A stretch of 64,000 nucleotides of DNA from Chloroflexi bacterium TSY (GTDB lineage Bacteria; Chloroflexota; Anaerolineae; Caldilineales; Caldilineaceae). Under the pieces are notes generated by a model. The model was not told the DNA's origin. It did not search any database and worked only from the letters and a program-made list of their open reading frames with translations. Positions 47,401 through 56,507 of this stretch are shown here, one piece after another. The stretch covers positions 186,001 through 250,000 of the forward strand of contig JAHBNG010000006.1 in assembly GCA_019217005.1 (NCBI GenBank). The letters run 5' to 3'. How positions within the stretch are numbered: the first letter of the stretch is position 1; each line of letters opens with the position of its first letter. Position numbers and translations under genes: made by a program.

Positions 47401-48201
47401 ATGATGACAAGTCACTCTTTGCATCCAAGAACCAAAGCATTCTGCGTTGGACAGGCGAAATCTGGAACAGCATCGCTGCATGGTCTATTGGCGACTCATC
47501 ACCGGTCTGCTCACGAGCCCGAGCGTGAGCAGACCCTTGAGATGATTCTCCGCGAGTCGCGTGGCGAAGTCGAGGCGCAGAACTTTGGTGCCTATCTTAT
47601 TGAACGCGATCAGCGGTTGAACCTTGATTATGACATTGCATGGGCGAACCAGTTCATCATTGCTCATTTGCTGACAAACTTTCCTGACGCCAAATTTATC
47701 GTTCTCATTCGAGATCCCCATACCTGGCTTCAGTCAACCGTTGGACACTTGATCAGCCGTGAGATTCCACACGACGTGCAGTCGTTCCTAGATTGGTGGT
47801 TCAAACCAGATCGCTACCCTCACTCACGTCACGACAGTACCCTGGAGGCTCACGGCCTTTTTTCAATTGCAGCGTTCTTGACTGTATGGAACCAACACGT
47901 GAATATCTGCATTCAGAGCGTTCCGCCAGAGCGACGCCTTGTTCTGAGAACGCATGAACTCAATGAATCTCACCAGCGGCTTTCCGAATTCCTACAGATT
48001 CCGCTAGATTCGCTTGATCCGCAGAATGGCCATCTCAATCGAAGCACGTGGGCAGATCGGATCGAGTCGTTTGTCGATAGCGTGTATTTGAACGAGATGG
48101 TTGATCGGATATGTGGTGAGAATATGGCCAACCACTTCCCGGAGGTTTCTGGAATTCAAGATGTCTACAAACTATGGAAATCCGGTGTCGCGGTTGACTG
48201 A
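47401..48201 (+). CDS. PAPS-dependent sulfotransferase-like protein
   Basis: This 266-residue protein begins with AFCVGQAKSGTASLHGLLA, the 5'-phosphosulfate loop of sulfotransferases, and has FPDAKFIVLIRDPHTWLQSTVGH (residues about 95-118), the 3'-phosphate-binding R-D-P...S segment. It would move sulfate from PAPS to a sugar or small molecule. The ATG at 47401 is preferred to a TTG at 47356. It sits between the binding protein and the permeases, an unusual place; a strong hairpin follows. Confidence 0.8.
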   Translation: MMTSHSLHPRTKAFCVGQAKSGTASLHGLLATHHRSAHEPEREQTLEMILRESRGEVEAQNFGAYLIERDQRLNLDYDIAWANQFIIAHLLTNFPDAKFIVLIRDPHTWLQSTVGHLISREIPHDVQSFLDWWFKPDRYPHSRHDSTLEAHGLFSIAAFLTVWNQHVNICIQSVPPERRLVLRTHELNESHQRLSEFLQIPLDSLDPQNGHLNRSTWADRIESFVDSVYLNEMVDRICGENMANHFPEVSGIQDVYKLWKSGVAVD

Positions 48202-48226
48202 AAGATCAGAGATTGAACCAGGTAAG

Positions 48227-48280
48227 GCCATTCCAGAGAAATAAACCCCTAATTTGCCAAGTCGATTTCTCTGGAATGGC
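48227..48280. terminator. 16-bp perfect stem with 22-nt loop after the sulfotransferase gene
   Basis: GCCATTCCAGAGAAAT and ATTTCTCTGGAATGGC pair perfectly and are followed by TTGAGTTTTT. This could be a factor-independent terminator; the large loop and a second inverted pair just behind it (TTTTCCAG / CTGGAAAA, 48287-48325) would also suit a decayed MITE. Confidence 0.5.
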
Positions 48281-48369
48281 TTGAGTTTTTCCAGATCAAA
48301 TTAGGGATTTTAATTGCTGGAAAAGCCTGATATCTGCCAAAAAGCTTAAGGGCCTCAAATCGCTCAGAC

Positions 48370-49492
48370 ATGTTCAAATATCTTCTCAGACGATTTCTGC
48401 TTGCCATTGTCACGATCTTTGGCGTTACGGTGGTGATTTTTGTGGCGATGCGTGTCTTGCCGGGTGATCCATTGGCAATGATCTATGGAGAGGCGGAAGG
48501 CATTTATGTTTTGACGGAGGAAGAGTTGGCCGCGGCGCGCGCAAGTCTGGGGCTGGATCAACCCCTCTATGTCCAGTATTTGAGTTGGATGGTGGATGTG
48601 TTTCGGGGGGATTTAGGCCATTCATTTTGGGTTGAAACGCCAATTCGGGATACAATCCTACGTCGCGGTCCGATTACAGCTGAGATTGCGTTTCTGTCTA
48701 TTCTATTGGCGTGGATGATTGGCATCCCAGTTGGCGTGATCAGCGCCATGCAGCGAGAGTCGCTCTTAGACAATGTTCTGCGCTTTTTTGTTACCCTCTT
48801 TATGGCGATCCCCAGCTTCTGGTTTGGGTTGGTCATGATTCTCTTCACGGTCACGGGGTGGTTCAAAATTAGGTTTACACTTTTGATATATAGACAAAAA
48901 TCTATATGAGACCGTTTTCTCTCTGAGAACCGGCGAAATCAGAGAATATAAACGTTCTTTCTGTTTCTAAAAGTGTAAACCTATCTATCCAGCTAAAATG
49001 AACCACCCCACGGTCACCGTCTTTAATTGGCGGCCCTCAATTACCATTGAGCAGCTCTGGGACAATCCCAGGGAGAACTTGCTGATGGTCATTGGGCCGA
49101 CAATCGCTACTGGCACGGGCATTGCTGCAATCATTGCCAGGATGACGCGCACAACCGTACTCGAAGTGTTAAGCGAGGACTATGTGCGCACCGCCCGCGC
49201 CAAAGGACTACGAGAGCGGGCGACCATCTTGCGCCATGTTCTGAGAAATGCTATGTTGCCCGTTATTACGTTGTCAGGATTGGCGCTGGCCGGTCTATTG
49301 AGTGGTTCAGTGGCGGTGGAAAAAGCATTTGGTTTTCCCGGATTGGGAATGGCATTGGCGCAAGGTGCAGTGGAGCGTGACTGGATGATGGTCCAGAATC
49401 TCACACTGCTGTTTGCCGTCACTTTTGTCTTTATTAATCTGTTTATTGATATTCTGTACGCATGGGTGGATCCACGCATTCGCTATGAATAA
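48370..49492 (+). pseudogene. DppB-type ABC permease interrupted by a 155-bp MITE
   Basis: The first half (48370-48854) encodes FKYLLRRFLLAIVTIFGVT, the RVLPGDP motif, FRGDLGHSFW and the third span AIPSFWFGLVMILFTVT. The second half (49018-49492) continues VFNWRPSITIEQLWDNP, then the EAA-loop EDYVRTARAKGLRERATIL that docks the ATPase, and ends YAWVDPRIRYE. Deleting 48855-49017 (element plus one duplication) restores a single frame of 319 residues, the family length. The gene is otherwise undamaged, so the inactivation is recent. Confidence 0.92.
48855..49009. mobile_element. 155-bp MITE, family P4, copy 2, in a permease gene
   Basis: GGGGTGGTTCA ... TGAACCACCCC, flanked by ACGGTCAC at 48847-48854 and 49010-49017. 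It is the inverse of the copy at 32827-32981 and of the same length. Confidence 0.94.
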
Positions 49493-49583
49493 CCGGGGTT
49501 GTTGACAAAACGGATATCTGTCGACACAACTCTGTGTGGCTCTGTATCTGCTCTGAGTCACTCTGTGTAATATACAAAATTTA

Positions 49584-50478
49584 ATGGCATCAGAACAGGA
49601 ATCATCTCCACCAATGACAACGCCTGAGGTTGCAGCAGTTAACGAAAACGTTTTCCAACCACAGTTCAGCGACCGAACCAACTTCGGCGAACTGATCCAA
49701 CGTTTTGCACGGACATCCAGAATAGGCACAGTCTCGGCCATTTATTTGATCTTGTTGATCTTGATCGCTATTTTTGCCGATCAGGTTGCACCCTATCACC
49801 CACTAGAGGCAGACTTCCGCGCCCTGCGTCACCCTCCGTCTGTGGCGCATTGGCTGGGGACAGATAATTTAGGACGGGACGTACTAAGCCGGCTAATTCA
49901 TGGCTCGCGCATTTCCCTCTTCATGGCAATCGTCTCTACAATCCTGGGTAAATTCCTGGGTCTAACGTGGGGGATTCTGACTGGTTATATCGGTGCAACG
50001 TTTGACCTGATCAGCCAGCGTTTTATCGATGTATTGCTGGCCTTTCCAGGGATCATTCTCGCCATGCTGCTCTTGTCGGCGCTGGGAGGTGGACTCTCGA
50101 CGGTCATTATTGCCATCACTGTGCTGAGCATTGCGGGGACGGTGCGGGTGATTCGGTCGGTAGTCCTATCCGTAAAAGAGATGGCGTACGTAGAGTCGGC
50201 GCGGTCAGTCGGTGCGACAAGCGGACGCATCATGGGTAGACATGTGTTTCCCCAGACAGTGGCGCCTGTGCTGGTCTTGTTCAGTGCTTCTCTGGGGCAA
50301 TTTTTGCCGAAGCGGCATTGAGTTTTCTGGGGCTAGGTATTCCCCAACCTGCACCAAGTGGTGGCTCGTTGTTTTCCCTGGCGTTGCGATTACCGTGACT
50401 ATCCTGGCTTTCAATTTGGTTGGCGATGCCCTGCGAGATTATTTGGATCCGAAGTTGGGTGAAAGCCATCCGATGTAG
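49584..50478 (+). pseudogene. DppC-type ABC permease, frameshifted and partly deleted
   Basis: The start region to about 50297 encodes FADQVAPYHPLEADFRALRHPPSVAHWLGTDNLGRDVLSRLIHGSRISL, the hallmark of DppC, and the EAA loop [26 protein letters not shown]. After SASLG the sequence continues one frame over as [20 protein letters not shown], where one G is missing near 50297, then jumps again to [33 protein letters not shown]. The piece normally between PAPS and WWL (about 25 residues) is absent. A one-base repair would not save this gene. Confidence 0.88.
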
Positions 50479-50510
50479 TTGATCGATAAATCAAGGAAAG
50501 AAATTCTTCT

Positions 50511-51292
50511 ATGTCCAAACCGGAATTGCGCACGCTGACAGAAGAGCAAGTTACACAATTCAGATTGAATGGATTTCTGACTGTGGAAGATGTTCTTTCT
50601 CATACAGAAGTGGAGACTTTGGCTGAACATACCGATCTGATTGCGACTGGTAAATTAGAACACATTCCGGATACCAGCATTCAGCTTGAGAAAACATTTC
50701 GTGAGGGAACGCGTGCGGTCACCAACCAGATCTTGTCTGTTCGCAAATTGTTCAATCTTGCCGTATATGATGATGTGATGTGGAGCCATGTTGTGAATCA
50801 AAAGATCGTCAATATCATCGCTGATCTGCTGGGAACCGAGGACATCAAGCTATATGGCGATCAGCTCTTTATGAAAGCGCCCATCACTGGCACGGCACAG
50901 CCCTGGCATCAAGATTCGGCTTCGTGGCGCGATATTTTCCCCATGGATCTGGTGACGGCATGGACGTCGATTGACCACGCCACAGAGGAAAACGGATGCT
51001 TGAATTTCGTCCCTGGCACACATCGTTGGGGGATGATGAATCGGCAGCAGTTAGAGTGGTTCCTTGAAGATTTTGGCAGCGAGCAATGGCCCATTCTCTC
51101 TGCGCCGCTACGCCCCGGTAGTATCAGCTTCCACCACAGCTTGGTGCTGCACCAAAGCAACGCCAACCTCGTCGTGGTTACGCAGTCCATTATATGCGTG
51201 CAACCTCTCATCGCGACGAAAGCGTGACCGATGCTCCCAAGATGCCGCCGTTTAAGCGGGTCTGTGGGCGTTCATTTGCAGGCTGCGTCTGA
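50511..51292 (+). pseudogene. phytanoyl-CoA dioxygenase-like protein, frameshifted near the C-terminus
   Basis: From ATG 50511 the protein has the PhyH iron site in QPWHQDSASW (H-x-D near residue 134), a WTSIDHATEENGCLNFVPGTHRWG segment and SISFHHSLVLHQSNANL (distal His). After that the family ending lies in another frame: RRGYAVHYMRATSHRDE...FKRVCGRSFAGCV to a TGA at 51290-51292. A few codons around 51165-51172 are lost. The 2-oxoglutarate-binding arginine falls in the displaced part, so the enzyme should be dead. Confidence 0.82.
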
Positions 51293-51312
51293 AATTTTGC
51301 ACCGAACGAAGA

Positions 51313-51389
51313 GGTGAGAGTCACTTTTCGCACAAGGCGAGCGGTAATTGCAGCTGACCTGCCCGTCTGAACGTAAAGTGGCTGTCACC
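51313..51389. repeat. 77-bp imperfect palindrome, MITE-like
   Basis: GGTGAGAGTCACTTTTCG at the left and CGTAAAGTGGCTGTCACC at the right pair with few mismatches, and GCAGCTGACCTGCCC lies within. It follows directly on the broken PhyH gene. No second copy was recognised in the window. Confidence 0.55.
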
Positions 51390-51749
51390 TTCAGGGATAA
51401 CGTAAACAGTTACCAACGTTGAACCCGAATACATCGTACGGTTGCAGAACCGATTAGCTGGTCGGTGTGCTGTTTCACCCCTGCAACATACCTCCTGATC
51501 TTGCCCCAAACGTGAGTTTACTCACGAGATAGATTCTCCTTGCACCAATCGAACGACTGTGCTAAAGTACATTTGTGCTAAACTCTTTTTGATGGTCTGC
51601 GTCGAGTAGATTCGAGTGGGCTGACAAAGGCTGCCTTTCTTTCAAATGGGTACAAGGACAGGTGCAGCTTTTGGGATGTACAGCTCGGACGATATCTCCG
51701 ATGTGTAGAACCTGTTTGATAGACGGAGTAAGAGAAAAAGGATGGCAAG
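51390..51749. other. gene-free leader upstream of the Uma2 gene
   Basis: No coding frame with a credible start is present. The stretch CTTGCACCAATCGAACGACTGTGCTAAAGT near 51538-51568 has TTGCAC and a weak TAAAGT that might be a promoter. AAAAAGGATGG precedes the ATG of the next gene. Confidence 0.35.
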
Positions 51750-52538
51750 ATGAGTACAATTGACGTAGTTCCAATCAAGCCGATCAAGCCGTTACCTCAA
51801 ACCATCATCTATCCGGAAAGTGACGGCAGACCTATGGCCGATAACACCAAGCAATTTCACCAGATCGTCACCATCGAAGGAAATTTGGAGATTCTTTACG
51901 CAGAAGATGAGAATGTTTTTGTTGCAGGGGATTTGCTTTGGTATCCGGTCGAAGGCAACAATAAGATCCGTTCTGCTCCAGATGTTATGGTTGCATTTGG
52001 ACGTCCCAAAGGAGATCGGCGTTCCTATTTGCAGTGGAAGGAAGAGAATATTGCTCCTCAAGTCGTCTTTGAAATCTTGTCGCCGGGCAACACAAAAGCA
52101 GAAATGGAGCGTAAATTTGGTTTTTACGAACGTTATGGCGTGGAAGAGTATTATCTCTATGATCCAGATTCTGGACGCCTAGAGGGTTGGCTACGCAATT
52201 CACAGGGCGTTTTGGAAGCGATTCCTAACATGGATAGTTGGCGCAGCCCACGATTAGACATACGCTTTGAGCTAGATGGAATCGAGCTTCAGCTCTATTA
52301 TCCGGATGGACAACGCTTTCTCACCTTCACTGAACTCGATCGGCGTCGCCGAGAAGCAGAAGTGCGTGCTAATGAGGCAGAAGTTCGCGCCGATGAGGCA
52401 GAAGCTCGTGCCCAGGCAGAATCAGATGCACGTATAGAGGCAGAAGCTCGTGCCCAGGCAGAATCAGATGCACGTATGGAGGCAGAAGCTCGTGCTCAAG
52501 AGTATGCAGAACTCCTCAAAAAAGCGGGTTTGTTATAA
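51750..52538 (+). CDS. Uma2-family (DUF820) putative restriction-like endonuclease with coiled-coil tail
   Basis: This 262-residue protein has the PD-(D/E)xK nuclease core of DUF820: RSAPDVMVAFGRP (catalytic Asp near 74), APQVVFEILSPGN (Glu-x-Leu near 104) and KFGFYERYGVEEYYLYDPDSGRLEGW. Residues about 200-257 form a charged alanine/glutamate helix built by DNA-level repetition of a 42-bp unit (AEARAQAESDAR...). Uma2 proteins are abundant in Chloroflexota and cyanobacteria; a nuclease role in mobile DNA is suspected, not proven. The ATG at 51750 gives the standard length. Confidence 0.85.
   Translation: MSTIDVVPIKPIKPLPQTIIYPESDGRPMADNTKQFHQIVTIEGNLEILYAEDENVFVAGDLLWYPVEGNNKIRSAPDVMVAFGRPKGDRRSYLQWKEENIAPQVVFEILSPGNTKAEMERKFGFYERYGVEEYYLYDPDSGRLEGWLRNSQGVLEAIPNMDSWRSPRLDIRFELDGIELQLYYPDGQRFLTFTELDRRRREAEVRANEAEVRADEAEARAQAESDARIEAEARAQAESDARMEAEARAQEYAELLKKAGLL
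52398..52500 (+). repeat. 42-bp tandem repeat within the Uma2 gene
   Basis: Two full units (52398-52439 and 52440-52481) and a partial third begin GCAGAAGCTCGTGCCCAGGC. They differ at only one or two bases, which marks a recent expansion. The unit is a multiple of three and encodes 14 residues, so copy changes keep the frame. Confidence 0.85.
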
Positions 52539-52650
52539 TCGAGTTATTTTGAGTTATCTGCGCTCTAATTCAGTTTCGTTCACAAAAAGTGCAAACATAT
52601 TCAGAACCAACATCTCCTGTTCGCTGGACTCGAACAATCCATTACTAATA

Positions 52651-52722
52651 GCCACATCATTTAAACTCCGGATAATTGTCCCTCGATAAAAAAACGATTC
52701 TATTGTCCGAAGTTTAAGTGGC
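52651..52722. repeat. palindromic repeat, family P2, copy 2
   Basis: GCCACATCATTTAAACTCCGG at the left pairs with CCGAAGTTTAAGTGGC at the right, with ATAATTGTC / GATTCTATTGTC inside. The end CACTTAAACTTCG is shared with the element at 6295-6373. It provides the last codons of the small gene annotated at 52714-52938. Confidence 0.65.
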
Positions 52723-52938
52723 ATCTCTATAAGGCGCCGACTGATATTGGTCATGTAACCGTTCTCCTATTTGTACGAATCGAGTCCCCAGACTCACGGC
52801 AAGACGTTTCTTCAATTTAGCGACATTTCTTGCCATGTTGACGAATCGTAACGGTCCACCTTCTCTTTTTAGCTCATGCTTGCAGAATTGATATAGCGCG
52901 AATTCATAGGGGTTACCGCTCAAGTTGCTGTGATACAT
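52714..52938 (-). CDS. hypothetical 74-residue protein
   Basis: ATG at 52938 follows TGGAGGTATATC, a good ribosome-binding site. The product is basic in its second half (NMARNVAKLKKRLAVSLGTRFVQIGERLHDQY) and predicted helical; I do not recognise it. Its last residues and the TAA come from a P2 palindromic element, so the native C-terminus may have been longer. Confidence 0.45.
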   Translation of the reverse strand: MYHSNLSGNPYEFALYQFCKHELKREGGPLRFVNMARNVAKLKKRLAVSLGTRFVQIGERLHDQYQSAPYRDAT

Positions 52939-52985
52939 GATATACCTCCAGTTTTATCCAGTAAAATGTCTCTTTAGGATTCGGA

Positions 52986-53048
52986 ATTCAATCACTCATC
53001 GATAGATTCTTGGTTTCACTCGAGAATGACATCGATGAGTGATTGAAT
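52986..53048. repeat. 63-bp element with perfect 18-bp inverted arms
   Basis: ATTCAATCACTCATCGAT (52986-53003) and ATCGATGAGTGATTGAAT (53031-53048) are exact complements around a 27-base loop. It lies nine bases before the target site of the following IS701-type element. No gene stands close enough for a clear terminator role. Confidence 0.7.
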
Positions 53049-53061
53049 CGTGTTTGCTTAG

Positions 53062-54561
53062 CTCGACTTTGTACAATTTGGGCACATTAAAAAGTTAATA
53101 AAGAAGGAACAAAAGGGAAGCTGATGTAAGATAGGAGTGAGAAAACAACTATCAAAGAGAGGAGAGCCCAATGTTCCTTCCAGCAGAAATAATCCCGTTG
53201 TTCGAGAGCTTTCGCCCAGTCTTCACAGAACCGACGTACCAAAAGGCACTGGTCTTGGTGATAGGGACGGTGTTAACGAAGGGAAGACGAACGGTGACAG
53301 CGGCGTTGAGAGTGATGGGATTGGAGCAAGAGGGAGACTGGTCCAAGTATCACCATGTGCTGAATCGAGCAAAGTGGGATGGATTGATGTTGAGCTATAT
53401 CTTACTGCACTTGATTGTGGATACGTTTGTGGTCATGGGAGCGCCAGTCGAGATAACGGTAGACGAGACGCTAGAAAGGCGCTGGGGTCCCAAGATCAGC
53501 AAACGAGGACACTGGCGAGATAGCCTGGCGTCAGGCCGGAAGATGAGCGTAAGCACGAGCGGATTGCGGTGGCTGGTCTTCTGTGTGGTGGTCAAGTTGC
53601 CGTGGAGTGACCTCTACTGGTCAATGCCCTTTCTGAGCGTCTTACTCACAACACCGAAAGTCAGCGAAACGCTCAACCAGCGCCACCGAACAGTGGCGAA
53701 ACGAACCATGCAGGTGGTGGCCTGGCTGCGTCGAGCTTTGCCAGGTCGAGAAATCAAGCTCATCGGCGATGGGGCTTACAGTGTGATCGAGTTGGGCTTG
53801 CGCTGTCAATCCCAAGGAGTCACCTTGATTGCGCCTCTGCGCCTGGATGCGCGTCTCTTTGACTATCCACCCTCCCGTTTGAAACCTGACGGCACAAAAC
53901 GACCTGGTCGTCCTCCTGTCGTTGGGCAGCGACTGCCCAAGCTGGAAGATGTTGCCCTCTTCAAAACCACCTGTTGGCACCGCTGCCGCATTGACTGGTA
54001 TGGGGGAGAATCTGAAGTCGTCGACTGGGCCACTGGTATTGCCTTTTGGTACTCTACCGGCACAACTCCGCTCCTTCTGCGCTGGGTTTTAGTCCGCGAT
54101 CCCAAAGGCCAAGCTGAGACCGTCGCTTACTTCTCCACCGATATTCATCAGGCTGCCCCCCCCACATCATCGCTGATTTCGTCAAACGTTGGTCCATTGA
54201 AGTCTCTTTCGAGGAAGCCAGAGCTCACCTCGGTGTCGAAACTCAGCGCCAGTGGAGTGACTTGGCCATTGAGAGGACTACTCCTGCTCTCTTTGGTCTT
54301 TTCAGCCTTGTCATCTTGATGGCTCATGCCTTCTCTCCTGATGGCTCTATCCCTTTGCCTCAAGCTGCTTGGTATCACAAGACTCACGCCACCTTCCATG
54401 ACCTCCTCTCTCTGGTTCGCCGCCGCTTATGGTGCCATTTCCTTTTCCAGACATCTCACTTTTCACCTGATCTTCGTTTATTCTCTCCCTCTCAGGTGAA
54501 CACCTTACTTTCTGCTGTCTGTTATTAACTTTTTATGGTGCTTAAAACTTACAAAGTCTAG
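53062..54561 (+). mobile_element. IS701-type insertion sequence, copy 3, CTTAG target duplication
   Basis: The ends CTCGACTTTGTAC...GCACATTAAAAAGTTAATA and TATTAACTTTTTATGGTGC...CAAAGTCTAG are inverted repeats of about 40 bases with several mismatches. CTTAG flanks the element at 53057-53061 and 54562-54566. The right CTTAG is also the first bases of MITE P3 copy 3. Confidence 0.82.
53171..54528 (+). pseudogene. IS701/IS4-type transposase, frameshifted
   Basis: ATG 53171 follows AGAGGAG and encodes MFLPAEIIPLFESFRPVF, VEITVDETLERRWGPKI (first Asp), REIKLIGDGAYSVIEL (second Asp). The frame is lost at the eight-C run 54156-54163; in another frame the protein continues HIIADFVKRWSIEVSFEEARAHLGVETQRQWSD (catalytic Glu) to the TAA at 54528. 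Six or nine C would restore the frame. Confidence 0.82.
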
Positions 54562-54562
54562 C

Positions 54563-54649
54563 TTAGAACCTATCCGAAAAGTGGTTGTGAGTCCGATCAG
54601 TTTCTCGAGCGAGAATAGATCGTCACAGAACTTTTCGGATAAGCACTTA
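54563..54649. mobile_element. 87-bp MITE, family P3, copy 3
   Basis: TTAGAACCTATCCGAAAAG and CTTTTCGGATAAGCACTTA are its ends; the interior CACAGAACTTTTCGG and GGTTGTGAGTCCGATCAG match copies 1 and 2 in the opposite orientation. It directly abuts IS701-type copy 3. Confidence 0.82.
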
Positions 54650-55274
54650 GAAGGCCCTCTAAAGAGTAAGTGCCGGTTTCGTGCGAAAAGGTTGATTGGT
54701 TAGAGATTTTCTGTTTCTTCATCCGATGAAACATTGCGAAATGGGGCGAGAATGCGTTTGTGCATTGCATTCTTCCTGTTAGGCTAAACCAAAAAAATAA
54801 TTATACGCGAACGAGAGAATGGAGAGGGGGAATAAGGACAAACCATTTTTCTAAACCAGGTAAACGTTGGAAGCGTTGTTCCAAACGGTCCATCTCTTTC
54901 TGAGTGAGTTTGACGCCGGTCTCATAAAGAGTGGAATTCAGGTGAACGAAGGGTTGTAGTTGGTTAAAGCGAAAAGAACGGGCAAAATTGAGAACGGTCT
55001 CAAGAGAATCGAGAAGAGAACCGTTCCAGTGTTTTTCAAGATGGCCCCAAACCCGTTCGATGGGGTTGTATTTACTGTGATAAGGAGGGTAGCAGGCGAG
55101 CTGAATAGAGAGACGATAGTGCTCAACAAACTGAGTGAGACGATACATAAACTGAGTCCGACGGGTATGATTTTCGGGACCATTGTCCTGATTGATCACG
55201 AGGGTCTTGACGTGAGGAAAGTGTTCACGTACGCTTTCCCAAAAATCAATCAGGCAGTCGACAATACAGTCACT

Positions 55275-56507
55275 AGTGTTTTGTCAGATAAGTTATGATA
55301 CAGGTTGGTCATCAGAATCGGTATCCAAAACAGGATAGAAACGCTGGAACTTCTGGCGAGCGAGAGCGGGGGTAAATTGCCATTGAATGGTAGCGGATTG
55401 TTCATTGCGCTCGTTGACAAGAGCAAGGACAACAGTCTCAAGAAGCTCTTTGGAATCAATGCGGCGATCAAGAACTTGGCGAGTGATAACCGAGAGTTCA
55501 ATTTCAACCATATTAAGCCAACTCCCGTTGACGGGGGTATAAACCATCTGAAAGTGCTGAGCCAGAGCGAAAGCTTCCTCAGGCGAAAAGATGGTGTAGA
55601 AGGAACTGGGTGAATGAATGTTGAGATTATCCTGAACAATCTGTAATGAATCGGCATCAGGATTGTGTTTCGTTTTGAGATCATGCATGAAGCGAGCATA
55701 CTCTTGGCCTCTGCGCCGTTCGGTAATCTGAACAACCCGCTGTCCAGTGTGTGGCTGGTAAGCAATCAAGATGTAACAGATGCCCTTGCGTTCATAGTGA
55801 TGATCATAGCGCCATTTCTTGCCTGGTTTCATCTCAATCGGCACGATTGTATCGCCCAAGAGCTGACAAGGTTTTTCATCGTAACACCCACCAGAGAGGA
55901 TTCTTGGGGTCATAGGGCTGTGCATAGAGGTCCAAGATTTGTTCCATGTGCCACAAGTATGTAGGTGTTAACTTTCCGATACACCACTGCACCTTCAAAT
56001 GGGGTTTCAGTTCGTTTTTTCAGAATTTCACTCACGGTTTCATGCGAAATGTCTTCCACAAACTTTAACTCAACCGCTGTGGTTGCTAGCAGCCTTAAAG
56101 TCCATCGGCTTCGCCCATCTGGTCCTTTCGTACACGCTAGTGCCGTGATTTTGGCTCTGGCTTCGTTACTAATCTCGACTGGTCGTCCGCTTCTTGGCCT
56201 CTTCTAGGGCTTTGGTTAGCCCTTCCGTCACATATCTTTTGCGGATTCGCACCACCGTTGCTCGCGTCACTCCCACTCGTTCCATGATTTCTCTGTCTGT
56301 TTTTCCTCCATCTGACAAGAGCAGAATATGTGCCCTTCTTATCTTTCTTACGTTCTCTTTTCCTTTTGCCGTTATTCGCCTTAATTCATTTCTGTCTTTA
56401 TCACTTAGTTTAACTTTATATACTTGCTTCATTTCTCTCTGCCTCCTCGTTTTTTTAGTCACTTTCTGGCAGAGTTTACCGTATTATAACTTATCTGACA
56501 AAACACT
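55275..56507 (-). mobile_element. IS630-family element inserted in ISAzo13
   Basis: AGTGTTTTGTCAGATAAGTT and AACTTATCTGACAAAACACT are its inverted ends; AGTCACT is present on both sides (55268-55274 and 56508-56514). With the classical TA rule the boundaries would be 55276-56506. Joining the flanks with one AGTCACT restores the ISAzo13 frame. Confidence 0.85.
55293..56462 (-). pseudogene. IS630-family transposase, frameshifted
   Basis: The N-terminal HTH part reads YKVKLSDKDRNELRRITAKGKENVRKIRRAHILLLSDGGKTDREI and VTRATVVRIRKRYV. After EEAKKR the protein shifts (RPVEISNEARAKITALAC...), and again near 55935, where YDPKNP is followed in another frame by CYDEKPCQLLGDTIVPIE (first Asp), VQDNLNIHSPSSFY (second Asp) and GSWLNMVEIELSVITRQ (Glu). 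Two shifts are needed, so the copy is inactive. Confidence 0.85.

Noticed and set aside
52554..52754. Minus-strand frame of 66 codons across the P2 palindrome
   Set aside because: It runs through a repeat element and overlaps the better supported small gene at 52714-52938 in a different frame.
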